In this document: piece after piece, positions 23,787 to 33,302 of the stretch
How the letters are laid out: each line of letters opens with the position of its first letter
Position numbering within the stretch: position 1 is the first letter of the stretch
From: Rostrohypoxylon terebratum
Lineage: Eukaryota; Ascomycota; Sordariomycetes; Xylariales; Hypoxylaceae
Direction of reading: 5' to 3'
Assembly (NCBI GenBank): GCA_022497145.1
Contig: MU385855.1
Location: forward strand, 682,001-746,000
DNA: 64,000 nucleotides
Made by a program: the position numbers and the translations under genes
The notes under the pieces: generated by a model
The model's input: the letters and a program-made list of their open reading frames with translations, nothing else
The model's database searches: none
Told to the model about the DNA's origin: nothing

Positions 23787-25588
23787 CTATCGCCTATAAA
23801 CATCTCGGTCTCTGTCCCTAGGAGAACGGCTGCGACTGCGGGTCTGACTAGCTCGACTACGATCGTCATATTCTCGGTCTCGTCGATCCCAATCGTGCCG
23901 CCTATCATCCCGATCATCCCATCTTCGGCGATCGTCTCTGGGTGGACGATCTTCCCTGGGTGGGCGATCGTCTCGTCCGCCAGCGCGATAACTGGGGATG
24001 TAAGTGTCGACATCTGGTCGATTGCCGCCACGATTTCTAGGTGCTCGGTCCCTGTATGAGTCGTGGTGTTCAGCGGGATTGTCCCATCCATTACCGGGAT
24101 AGTCGGGCGGAGGTGGACGTTGCGGCAGCCGGTGGTCCATGTGAGGCTGATCTCGGGCCCACGCGGGTCTGCGTGTATCGTCGCCGCGGTATCCACCACC
24201 GTGACGTGGCTGGTATCTGCCATTCATCCTATTGCCGTAACCATCACCACTTCCGAATGAAGCATTGGGTCCTTCAAACGCGCCGACACCAACAGTTCCA
24301 CCCTTAGGAGCCGGCGGGAGGGCAGCCTTTCGGTCATGGAACTTTCTACGATCTAACTCGTGGCTTTCCTCGAAGGTGGGAATGTCTTCTGGCTTCGCGG
24401 GGTAAGGGGATGTCTTGAAGTAGGGATGCTCTAGGGCGTCAATCGCATTGATACGACTTTTCCAATCAAGGTTCAGGAGTTCTTTCAGTAGAGAGATAGC
24501 GCTTGAACCGTGTTCGCGGAATCTTTGTGATATTGTAGAGGGTTTCGGCCGTGGGTTCAGACCCTCGGCTCCAGGTAACTGCTTCCATCCTGGCATAGTC
24601 TGGTCCGTTGGGGTTCCGACAAGGTCGAATATTATCTCCAGCTGGTGACTATCGCTCTCGCCAGCTAGGATGGGCTTCCCAACAAGCATCTCGCCAAAGA
24701 CACAGCTAGCATATATGTTAACAACTTATGTATGGATAAAGCAGAGAGCGAGTCTTACCCAACACCCCACATATCAATGGCAGTGGTGTACTTTTTAAGG
24801 TGTAGTAGAAGCTCTGGAGGTCGATACCATCGTGTAACAACAAGACTTGTGTATTCTCGTCGTCCCTCACCGCCGCCTTTTCCGCGTTCCGGAACTGGGC
24901 CGTCATAGTGTCTCGCAAGACCGAAGTCAGCAATCTGAAGTATACCTTTGTTGCTGATGAGCAAATTGGCAGCTTTCATATCGCGGTGGAGAATTTTGCT
25001 GTCGTGGAGGTAACGAAGGCCCTCGAGAAGTTGGAGGAGGTAGCATTTGATCTGGGGTACGGTGAACTGGACGGATGGGTTGTCGAGCAAACCCGATAAA
25101 TCGTGATCCATATACAACATCACCATGTACATGATTGGTCGCTTCCTCTTGTCGGCTTTGTCGGTGTTAGGCTAGTAAAAACATTTGCATTTAATAAGAA
25201 CAACTCACTCATCTTGCTGTGGTGTTCAACGGCCATATCTTCCAAGCGCAAGACATTCTTATGCGACAACAGTTTAAGCAACTTGATCTCACGAAGGGCG
25301 GTGATGGGAAACCCGTCTTTCTCATTGTGCATAATGATCTTTTTGAGAGCAACTAGTGTGCCGGTTTTTCGTGATTTCGCCTTGTGAACTTCTCTAATAA
25401 CGATAGTAAGCATCGAGATGGAGTGAGAGGAATCTTCATGAAGCTTACCCAAATGTACCCTCGCCTAGTTTGCCAAGAAGCTCGTAGTCGGTAATTCTTG
25501 AACATCCTGTAAAGCTCTCTCGAGGGCGTTGATGTTGGATCGCAAAAGATCGCGGCGAAGGAGCCGCACTAAGAGTACTTTGCGCCAT
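23787..25588 (-). CDS. BUR1: Serine/threonine-protein kinase BUR1 (CDK9-like)
   Basis: This is a cyclin-dependent kinase of the P-TEFb/BUR type that phosphorylates the RNA polymerase II C-terminal domain and SPT5 during elongation. Exons 25449-25588, 25209-25393, 24759-25155 and 23787-24705 give 546 residues. The order is: glycine loop LGEGTFGEV (41-49), catalytic Lys at VALKK (64), the CDK9-type PITALRE (76-82), HRDMKAANLL (Asp167), DFGLAR (Asp185), and T-loop TSLVVTRWYRPPEL with a phosphorylatable Thr near 216. The C-terminal 200 residues or so are rich in Arg, Asp and Gly with RS dipeptides, like other fungal BUR1 tails. Introns are 53-55 bp with GTAAGC, GTGAGT and GTAAGA donors. The start at 25588 opens with MAQSTLSAAPSP. 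It is divergent from the NDUFB2-like gene. Confidence 0.95.
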
Positions 25589-26214
25589 ATTCAGTATTCA
25601 GTAGTGAGGTTCGATTTGTCACGGGATTTCGTTGGGTGAGGCGACAATGGTATAGGTCAGTCGGGAGTAGTGGATAGTGTCGTGTATGAGAGGAGAGTCA
25701 AGAATTGGTTGCTTAACCTGGGACGGAATCGCAAACCAGCAACGCGCTAGCTTGCGATTAAAGTAAATGGATTATGTAAAACCTGGTCGCATTGTGAGAA
25801 TTGAACCTAGACCGTGATTCGTATGTAGATATATGTAGAGACGTAGAATAAAATGTGTGAAAAAATGAATTCCTAAGGTGATCGCGATTTCAACTTGGAA
25901 GCTTCCAAGTTGTTAAGGGTGCAAAGTTCGAAGTTCGGGTACGTTTTGTTCGCGCTGAGCTTCCTAATAATTAGTGGGTCTGTCCGAAAAACATTCACTC
26001 GCCACAGCAAGCCCCAGGTCCACTATATTGACGCATTCACTGTCACCTTAGCAGCCCCACTTCCGTTCAGAGTTCCAAGTTCCGTTGGGAAGGGAGAACT
26101 GGGCAAATCATATGATCCATAATTATCGTTACTACTACTATGTCATTATGTAATAATCGTTCCCGTCGGGTAATGATCGGTTCATCAAGTACCTAGTACT
26201 AGTAAATAGTAATA

Positions 26215-26254
26215 CAGCAGACGCCTTCAAAAGTTTTTACCATAGGGAGACCCA
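26215..26254 (+). repeat. MITE left terminal inverted repeat
   Basis: This 40-bp sequence is the exact reverse complement of 26547-26586. Confidence 0.93.
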
Positions 26255-26546
26255 CCGACAGCTGTCGGAAAAGTGGCTCAGCTGTCTGACACTTGGTTCA
26301 AGGGTGGCGAGATTCTTGAATTATTCTTTGGAAAGCTCCTACTTTTCGCAATAACGTATGTATTATATATAACCAAACTTCGTTTATATCCTTTATATTA
26401 ATTTAGCATTAATAATTTAAGTTTTCTTTCGGTAGTTTCAACGAAATAACCCTCTTTTACTTGCATTATATATGATCTCGGCCCTCCTTATCACCAATCG
26501 TCTGCCAAGTACCAGCCAGTAGACCCACTTCTCTAGCGGCTATTTA

Positions 26547-26586
26547 TGGGTCTCCCTATGGTAAAAACTTTTGAAGGCGTCTGCTG
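26547..26586 (-). repeat. MITE right terminal inverted repeat
   Basis: This 40-bp sequence is the exact reverse complement of 26215-26254. It ends in CTGCTG followed by the TA duplication. Confidence 0.93.
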
Positions 26587-26769
26587 TAGGTAATCCGGTA
26601 CTTCGTAATCAGGCCTATTCCCAAAGCTCTCGGATATATACACGATATACACTCTATGTCAACTATCCAGTCAATTGGCCCCATCACGACAGCACTCTAG
26701 ATCGCACCAGATCATTTCCCAGTCTACCCGCGGTACTTCTCGAATAGCAGACTATAAAGTCGAGCAACA

Positions 26770-27144
26770 ATGACCGGTGAACTAAACCCCGGGCCTCTCA
26801 AGGACGCATTGCCTCCATTGCCCCCTAATCCGAATCAGCGGGTTTACAAGGTGCACCACGAGCCGTTTAGATTCTCCCCTGGAGCGAGTAACTACATAAA
26901 GCCATTTGCCCCGGCCCCTCGCATCTACAAATACACTGGGACCGCTCTCGGTGCATGCATGTGGTTCTTCGTATGTCTCCTAATCTTACCATTTCTCGAT
27001 ATTTCGCGGCTAACATCCTATATAGCTAATGTACCGAGCGAAGAAAGATGGTGATTGATCCCGAACCCAATCCGTAACGAGCTATTACTTACCCGATCAC
27101 TAGGTCCTGTCCTGTTGGGCTGGAAGCACCCGTGGGACCACTAG
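26770..27144 (+). CDS. Probable complex I accessory subunit, NDUFB2-like
   Basis: Likely a small accessory subunit of mitochondrial NADH:ubiquinone oxidoreductase. Exons 26770-26970, 27026-27050 (25 nt) and 27104-27144 give 88 residues. The layout is a Pro-rich N-terminus with VHHEPFRF, then RIYKYTGTALGACMWFF starting a single membrane segment, then LMYRAKKDGPVLLGWKHPWDH. From memory, a C-terminal YRAK.DG..LLGW.HPWDH-type ending is characteristic of fungal NDUFB2 relatives. Intron 1 is good (GTATGT, branch GCTAAC); intron 2 has a weaker GTGATT donor and no ideal branch site, but it is needed to reach the conserved ending. It could be another small inner-membrane protein. The MITE lies just upstream. 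Confidence 0.66.
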
Positions 27145-27367
27145 ACGAACGACTCAGCGAGAGCAAAGGAATTGCGCGCATGAAATACGACAGTTGACAG
27201 ATAGCCCCTCAACTCGAAGTGATTTGGTTGGGAACTCGAGATGTACATACTCAACACACGCAGTGGCTAGCCGACAGGAAGCCAGCATATGGATTAGAAG
27301 AAAAAAAAAGAATAATTGTCAAAAAGTCTATTCGTCATATTCGTGTGCTACGTTATTGCTATCGAGT

Positions 27368-28700
27368 TTATTTCGCCTTTTCAAACAGATATTGAGCGAC
27401 TCCCCAGGTGTCACCTCCCTCATAAGCGAACAATTCCGAGCAGGCCATATAGAAGATCTTCCACCTGTTATACCACATGTTTGCGTTCTCGCCATACGTC
27501 TCCACTAGATGCGGCTGAATCTCCTTCGAGTTCGCCATCATATTTTCAAGCCAATGCTAGGATCAAGTCAGCATACTACGGAAGTAAATCTGGCAGCCGG
27601 GGCATCAGGGTGGCCTTACCTCGCATGTCTTTGAGTAGTTGGTTCCGTTGACCCACCACTGTTTCTTGACCTGGAGATCTTTTTGGAAATATAGCAGCAG
27701 ATCCGCCGAAGGCACTACGCAAGAACTCGAAGTCAGCAACCACACTTTTTTAACCATATAGGATGCCAAAAACGTACTTGTGCCTCCCGTGAAGAAGTTC
27801 TCTGTCATCCATCCTTCTTCAAAGTCGTAAGGAGTAGATTTATGCGCGAAGATATGCACGAAGAGCTTCCCCCCCGGCTTCAGGGCCCTCGATATCTTCG
27901 CCATCAACTGTTCATAGTTCTTCATGTGCTCGAACAACTTGAATTGCTGTCAGTAACGACCCATTCCATGGTATTGGTGGTAAATATAATCACCTCTATC
28001 GAGATCACCCGGTCGTAAGCCTGCTTCTTAAACTCGTAGTCGACGACATTCCCCGTGATGACAGTCAGATTCGACAAACCCTTCTCCTTCGCCTTCGAGT
28101 CGATATACTCCTTCTGCGTCCTCGAGTTCGAGAACGCGGTGATCTTGGATTTAGGGAACTTCTCCGCGAAGTACAAGGAGGCGGAACCCCAGCCGCATCT
28201 GCGCACGTGATCAGTATTCCATCCCAGCTGAAAAAATCAAGTCCGCAGTCCGGTTCGCTCACCCTAGATCCAGGATGCTCGTCCCGTTGCGCAGTTTCGC
28301 TCTCTCGATGTACAGATCTAGCATGGCGATCTCGGCCTCCGCGAGCGTCTCGCCGCCTTTGGGGTACAGGCAACTGGAGTACTTCATGCGCGGGCCTAGC
28401 ATGCCCGCCAAGACCCCCGTGCCGACCTCGTAATGCTGCGTGTTGGCAGTAGCGGTCTCAATGGCGATGGGCCGGGTGCGCAGCAGCTCGATGTACTTCA
28501 TCTTGCGCTCGTACTCCGCCGTCAGCGTGGACGTCTTGATCTCGGCCAGCCGCTGCGCCAACTGCCGCCGGATGCCAATCCGGATCACGCCGTGCGGGAC
28601 GTATCCACCGTCAAGAAGCCAGTCTATCGATGTATGAGTACCTAGAACCGTATCACATATTAAAGATATATATAATACATATATACTTACCAATATTCAT
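27368..28700 (-). CDS. SAM-dependent methyltransferase, coclaurine N-methyltransferase-like
   Basis: A class I methyltransferase of the cyclopropane-fatty-acid-synthase/CNMT superfamily; in this subfamily the acceptor is often an amine, but the substrate here is unknown. Six exons (28691-28700, 28263-28623, 27994-28198, 27778-27937, 27620-27714, 27368-27556) give 339 residues. The first coding exon is only 10 nt. Visible: DWLLDGGYVPHGVIRIGIRR, YSSCLYPKGGETLAEAE, the SAM-binding SILDLGCGWGSASLYF, SNSRTQKEYI, ISIELFEHMKNY, and FFTGGTMPSADLLLYFQKDL with WWVNGTNYSKTCEHWL. The GGTMPSADLLLYFQ block is the signature I associate with plant coclaurine N-methyltransferases and their microbial relatives. 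The first half is GC-rich. No signal peptide is seen, so it is probably cytosolic. Confidence 0.88.
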
Positions 28701-29326
28701 GATGTATATTTTATGTAAATCTTGTATATAGCTAGTGTGATATAAAGATATGATATATGGTGTATGGATAGTTGTTAGTTAGAAGGATGATTGGCAACTC
28801 TGATGTCTCGGAGGACGGATATGAGGAATGTAGAGCGCTCGGTCTCTCACCGTCTCATGCACATGCAAGATAGCACCTAGGAATCCCAGTCATCCTAGTC
28901 CGAATGCCCTGTTTTGAAACACCCGGCACTGCATACGTCAAAAGTGGGACCAACCGAGATAGTCTAGGACTCTAGGTGTCACCACAGGCATACTAAAGGT
29001 ATAAAAGGCATCAACGTCTTTAACAAAGAAAATTTTGATCTGCTCGAAGGCACGGCCTTTATTATATTATGATATTGCTTCTGGGCTCTGGATAATCGTT
29101 CCCCTCAGCTCAGATATGAGGTAGAAATGAAGAGCCTCACTGGTCCAAGCTGAGAAATTGGGGAAGATGTCCATAGCATGAAGGCGTACTAAGTTAGTTA
29201 AGAAGCACACAATTGCTAGTATCTTCATAGTAAGTCATGATATAAGTCACAAGAAGATTTTAGAATTCCAATCGTGCCTATGAGTCGTTTGATTTGATCA
29301 AATCCATCTTATGCGCTCGGGTATTT
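28701..29326. other. Intergenic, methyltransferase promoter and SAD1 3' flank
   Basis: No gene is seen. The first 100 bp upstream of the methyltransferase is a TA-rich run (TATATA-like, 28665-28760). Confidence 0.5.
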
Positions 29327-30916
29327 TCATGTTTTCCTTTTGCCTTTGGGATCTCGCCGCCTTTCCCAGATCTGGAGATATGACTCGCCCAAATACAACA
29401 GCTCCTTCTGAGTCTGCTCTACGAATAGATCCTGGCAGACAACCCATTCGTCTCGCCCCTTATCCTTGAGCTGGACCTTCCATGTTTTTCGTTCCTCTCC
29501 CGTGTCAGCCACGTCCTCCTTTGCTCTCACAGCTTCATGCGTAACGTTCGCGACTAGATCGTACCAGATAGGTTCTCCAGGAGGATAATCTGCCGGGCTC
29601 GGCTCTACATAAGGCGACACATCCAGGCCAACGCGCGCATCAAAGGTGACGATTGTAGGGTTGCGCTCCGATACGAATTTGTTCGTGGAGAAGCGCTTAA
29701 TGTGGAATGTGAGGTAGGGCGGTAAGGGGTGCATTAGTCGATATCGCTTCCTTTGCGCAAGGTGCTCCTGCGCTTTGACGCCGTCGTATTTGGATAATAT
29801 GGTGGTCAGGGGTACTTGGGGAATGATGTTTCGTTCCAACTCGTCCTGAAATAGGGGCGCTGGCGGTAGATCGAGCGTCAAGAGTAGGAAGCGGCTGATA
29901 TCCGCCTTAACCTCTGCTGCCTCTTCAAACCGCAAGCGGTCATTCGCATCCGCCTTGGCAGTGATAGCTTGCGACTCGACCTTTAATTTCCCCTGGAATA
30001 TCCTTTGTATAATACTGCTCCCCGGTTTTGTTTTGCTCCCACCTAATCCCAGGTGCAAGTTGTTGAGAAACCATGACAGGAACTCAACGGGGTCTGATTG
30101 TGTTGTAAGAGTAAATTTCTTGTTAGATTTTAGTGAGATCTCTTGTAATAACTCATGGGGCGATACGTGATTTTTAAAAGCTCGGGGGTTCCATATTTTT
30201 CGGAATAGGATACCGCAACGCTTCACGAGCTCGGCGCGCGACGAGAGATCTTCTAGTAGGAAGAAGTTGCGAAGAGGCGACACGTGAGATAGCGCCTGAA
30301 CTACAACATTGAGGTAATCGTTTTCCTTGATGTTGTTCATTCCCACAAAACCAGGCGTGTACTCTTTTCCATCTAGCGTCCAAGCGGTTCGCGCCTTGCG
30401 ATCTAGTTCCATCACCTCCTGCTTCGTGTACCTTGGATCGGATACGTATTTTATATCGTCTAAGGATTTGCTCTTCACTTCGTAGCCTTCTGGCAACACG
30501 TAAACTTTCTGCGTCTCCATGTTGATGAAGACATGGTGTCCGACTTCGAGAGAGTGAAAGTATGCATACGATTTAGGACCGCGTCCTTGGAAGTACTTTC
30601 CACAGACCAGACATGCGTATACATTTATGTTAGACAAGCTGATGGAGCATAGCTTCTCGAAATCGAAATCGAGCACGTTGCGATGTATCGTATCTAGGTA
30701 GAGGTCGTCATATCCTTGTGTAGGGGCAGACTGTCGTATTGGTGCCTTCAAGGGCTCGTCCTCAAAATCGTCATTTTCATCTTCTTTCATGTCACCCGAA
30801 ACCGAACTGCCATTTCCATTTATTTCGGGACCGTCGTCAAGCCGCGACCGTTTTGATAGGGGTGTATCAATGCCCCCGAGGTCCTCCAAAGCTTCAGAGG
30901 CTTGCCTTTTCGACAT
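29327..30916 (-). CDS. SAD1: Tri-snRNP-associated pseudo-deubiquitinase SAD1/USP39
   Basis: SAD1 (USP39) is needed for assembly or stability of the U4/U6.U5 tri-snRNP in pre-mRNA splicing. A single exon gives 529 residues. A disordered acidic N-terminus carries a KRSR patch. A UBP-type zinc finger spans roughly residues 90-145 (C90, C102, C105, then HSLEVGHHVF), followed by a USP fold from VGMNNIKENDYLNVVVQAL. In active USPs the segment is G-(I/L)-x-N-x-G-N-T-C-Y; here Asp200 replaces the catalytic Cys, as in known USP39/SAD1, so the protein is a scaffold rather than a protease. The fold continues through PPYLTFHIKRFSTNKF and ends in SYLQIWERRR. Its neighbour ESS2, on the same strand 531 bp upstream, is also a splicing factor. 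Confidence 0.96.
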   Translation of the reverse strand: MSKRQASEALEDLGGIDTPLSKRSRLDDGPEINGNGSSVSGDMKEDENDDFEDEPLKAPIRQSAPTQGYDDLYLDTIHRNVLDFDFEKLCSISLSNINVYACLVCGKYFQGRGPKSYAYFHSLEVGHHVFINMETQKVYVLPEGYEVKSKSLDDIKYVSDPRYTKQEVMELDRKARTAWTLDGKEYTPGFVGMNNIKENDYLNVVVQALSHVSPLRNFFLLEDLSSRAELVKRCGILFRKIWNPRAFKNHVSPHELLQEISLKSNKKFTLTTQSDPVEFLSWFLNNLHLGLGGSKTKPGSSIIQRIFQGKLKVESQAITAKADANDRLRFEEAAEVKADISRFLLLTLDLPPAPLFQDELERNIIPQVPLTTILSKYDGVKAQEHLAQRKRYRLMHPLPPYLTFHIKRFSTNKFVSERNPTIVTFDARVGLDVSPYVEPSPADYPPGEPIWYDLVANVTHEAVRAKEDVADTGEERKTWKVQLKDKGRDEWVVCQDLFVEQTQKELLYLGESYLQIWERRRDPKGKRKT

Positions 30917-31447
30917 ATTGTGCGGGTAGGTGATTCCTTTCGAGTCGTCTAGTTTGGCTATTGGCTAATTCTTCGTCTGAATTCTCGGAACGTGAAGGTC
31001 GGTGTTGAGTTGAGTTGAACTCAATGCAAGGCTGAAGGTATAGGATGGATGGATACAAGTCGCGATTTTGAAGCTATCGAAGCTCAATTTTACCCTGCTC
31101 GGGTACGTACCTGCCGCGTCTAAATTCTAAATTGAACCATACTGTATTACTGTTCCCCACCAAGATCCGAGCCCTTGGCACACTCACAAGCCAATCAGAT
31201 ACCAGCACAAGTATGCGTAGAATTATGTATTCATAACTCATGAGCACAAAATCATGGGTTACAGACTATGTCACAGGTCACAGGTCACAGGTTATAGAAC
31301 GTGCAGGTCACAGAAACACAGAAACAGACTACCTAGGTAGACATTATTCTTGATGATTGTATATTCAATATCTATAATTTCGTGACCGAGCACTCTCTTC
31401 ATCTGGGGGTATCATGTTTGTATCGTTAATTCATATCTATTCCTCCG
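30917..31447. other. Intergenic between ESS2 and SAD1
   Basis: SAD1 promoter and ESS2 3' flank. It holds a TCACAGG threefold tandem repeat at 31271-31291 and a TACCTAGGTA word near 31330. No gene is seen. Confidence 0.55.
31271..31291. repeat. (TCACAGG)3 tandem repeat
   Basis: Three exact 7-bp units lie in the short ESS2-SAD1 gap. Confidence 0.8.
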
Positions 31448-32779
31448 TCACTTCGTGACATTCCTCAACTTGGAGCTTCTTGCTCTCATCGGCGTGCTTT
31501 GACCGAAAGGCGTCCGGGGCGTACTTCCACCACTTCCCCCGATTTTACTCCAAAGTCGCTGGGCTGCCGGTGTCAAGCCTGCCGTGACACGGGGGCTACT
31601 TGGAAATTTAGGAACCGGTGTTTTTTCGACTTTTCCGGTCAATCCATTTTTAGATGATGTTCTCTTGGACTGCGAAATCCGATCGACCATGCGATGGTGG
31701 AGGGCCTCCCGTTTACTTTGCTCCTTGATGACAAAAGGATTTGGCGTTGAATCTCCCGGCCCAAGATCGATCTTTGGCGCGGGCGGCGGCTCATACTCCG
31801 GCTCCTCATCGTCCACGAACGCGTATCCATTGACTCTCGGCGTTTCGCTTCCCACGGTAGTTGAATCAAGCACACTCGTTCCCCGTTTTCCCGCAATAGC
31901 ATCCCGAACAGCTGATAGAGATGGGGATGGTGGTATTGACTCATCATCGCTAATCTTAGGTACCGGTAATCTCGTGTTCTCGTAATTTACGCCTCTCGGG
32001 GCAGCTCGTGACTCGGCTTCCGCCTTTTGCACTCTGGTCTCCATCGAATCTTCCACACTATCCGGGATGAACATTAATGAATTCTTTGGTGCCTCACTCC
32101 TCGCGGGAGGTTGAGCGGGCCTCTCGTCTCGATCCTTGATGGCTAGGCGGTCCCTCTTAAATCCATCATCCGTCAAGCTTCGCGTCTCCATCAGCTTTGC
32201 CTCGATTTGCTTCTGCTTCAACTGCATTTTCGAAGGCATTTTATTCCCAGTCCACAGCCAGGCATATTTTTCGGCCTTCTTTAAATTTTGCTTATCTAAG
32301 AGTTTGTAGAAACTCTCGTTGTCCTCGCTCGTATACTTGGATTGGAAAGCCCCCAGGCTCATATTTGTATCGATCTCATCCTTCTCTTTCATGTCCAATT
32401 GCGTAGATTCAGAAGACACGGATATCGGGGTATCTCCAACGAAACCTCTTGGTGTCTGCGCGCCAGAGGCTAAGGATGTTCCCCTCCTTATTCTTCGGCG
32501 CCCCGGAGTCATGATTTGTTGAAGGCGTCGACTCGCGCTGGAAATCCATGCTTCATCCTTAGATTCGATCGCGTCTAGGTATTCTTGCTGCGTTTCACTC
32601 TCTAGGAGTCCAGGGAAGAAATCTCGGGCGATGATTTGGGAAAGCGCATCTGTATAGCTATCTTCGTCGAGGATTTTCTTCGGTCGCTTGATTCGTTTCG
32701 GGGCTGGCGGCGGAGGCATCAATTCCGTATCATTTCTCTTGCGGACGAGAGCCGTCGGTTTATTTGCTTCGCGATCCAT
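31448..32779 (-). CDS. ESS2: Nuclear protein ESS2/DGCR14 family
   Basis: A member of the Es2/DGCR14/Bis1 family, whose members associate with the spliceosome in animals and with stress responses in fission yeast. A single exon gives 443 residues from the ATG at 32779; nine upstream in-frame codons have no ATG. Near the N-terminus is the family signature ILDEDSYTDALSQIIARDFF. Further on are SLGAFQSKYTSEDNESFYKL, KAEKYAWLW, a C-terminal NPFVIKEQSKREALHHRMVD and the block TAGLTPAAQRLWSKI that usually ends the family. Many Arg/Lys/Ser/Pro-rich segments fit a disordered nuclear protein. It shares a 523-bp divergent promoter with the zinc-finger-like gene and sits upstream of SAD1. Confidence 0.93.
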   Translation of the reverse strand: MDREANKPTALVRKRNDTELMPPPPAPKRIKRPKKILDEDSYTDALSQIIARDFFPGLLESETQQEYLDAIESKDEAWISSASRRLQQIMTPGRRRIRRGTSLASGAQTPRGFVGDTPISVSSESTQLDMKEKDEIDTNMSLGAFQSKYTSEDNESFYKLLDKQNLKKAEKYAWLWTGNKMPSKMQLKQKQIEAKLMETRSLTDDGFKRDRLAIKDRDERPAQPPARSEAPKNSLMFIPDSVEDSMETRVQKAEAESRAAPRGVNYENTRLPVPKISDDESIPPSPSLSAVRDAIAGKRGTSVLDSTTVGSETPRVNGYAFVDDEEPEYEPPPAPKIDLGPGDSTPNPFVIKEQSKREALHHRMVDRISQSKRTSSKNGLTGKVEKTPVPKFPSSPRVTAGLTPAAQRLWSKIGGSGGSTPRTPFGQSTPMRARSSKLRNVTK

Positions 32780-33302
32780 AGTTGTGTACGGGCTGATGAG
32801 GTACAAATAGGTAGTAATCCGAAATCGACTTTAATAGGTGCCAGGTGGTGACAAAAGGATAGGAAGGTACCTAATTAATTGGTTTGCGAGACTACTTAGA
32901 GTCTTAGACTAGGTACTAATATGAGAAGTATCTATCAATAAAATGTAGGCCCACTTTAATATGCTGTCTGGTGACGTTCAAGTTAGATAAGCACCCAGAA
33001 AACTTAATGATTGGTTATCACCATGTCCTTGTGTTACACACCACCGGGAAGAGAGGTAGGCGTAGGCAGGAAGGCTGGAAGGCAGGCTGGAAGGCACTGG
33101 CTGGCTAGCTGGCAGAACACGTTATGCGCAGTTGCGCGAAACGCACAATATCCATAGAAAGCGCGGTTTTTATAGCGGATCATAGTTCGATCCATGGTTT
33201 ATAGCTCACATAGTACCGACTGTGTTCAACATATTTTCGTGAACAATAAGGTTACCTACCTATCACATCTACTTCTGCTGTACCTTGAATTCCTGTCCCA
33301 CC
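32780..33302. promoter_or_regulatory. Divergent promoter between ESS2 and the zinc-finger-like gene
   Basis: A 523-bp gap with CCTAGTAGGTA-type words near 32860-32930 and a duplicated 12-bp unit GGCTGGAAGGCA at 33073-33096. The promoter role is inferred from gene orientation. Confidence 0.5.
33073..33096. repeat. 12-bp tandem duplication
   Basis: Two exact copies of GGCTGGAAGGCA lie in the ESS2/zinc-finger-like divergent promoter. Confidence 0.8.

Larger units (their letters stand above)
26215..26586. mobile_element. MITE with 40-bp terminal inverted repeats and TA target duplication
   Basis: A 372-bp element with perfect 40-bp terminal inverted repeats (26215-26254 and 26547-26586), beginning CAGCAGACGCC. 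TA dinucleotides flank both sides (26213-26214 and 26587-26588), matching the TA target duplication of Tc1/mariner-superfamily elements (Fot1/Pogo type in fungi). The interior is AT-rich with no transposase. A perfect 14-bp palindrome CCGACAGCTGTCGG (26255-26268) abuts the left repeat. Identical repeats suggest a recent insertion or little mutation since. Superfamily assignment rests only on the TA and the TIR form. Confidence 0.88.
25589..26769. promoter_or_regulatory. Divergent promoter region of BUR1 and the NDUFB2-like gene, with MITE
   Basis: A 1.18-kb gap lies between two divergent genes. About a third of it is the MITE at 26215-26586, whose right end lies 183 bp before the NDUFB2-like start codon. 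I see no gene. The promoter role is inferred from orientation only. Confidence 0.55.

Noticed and set aside
25790..25830. Possible tRNA B-box on the minus strand (GGTTCAATTC)
   Set aside because: No pairing T-stem, no A-box and no acceptor stem could be found around it.
28259..28693. Methyltransferase starting at an upstream in-frame codon (MVSIYVLYISL)
   Set aside because: Those codons lie inside the 67-bp first intron. The 10-nt first exon gives the family-like start MNIDWLLDGG.
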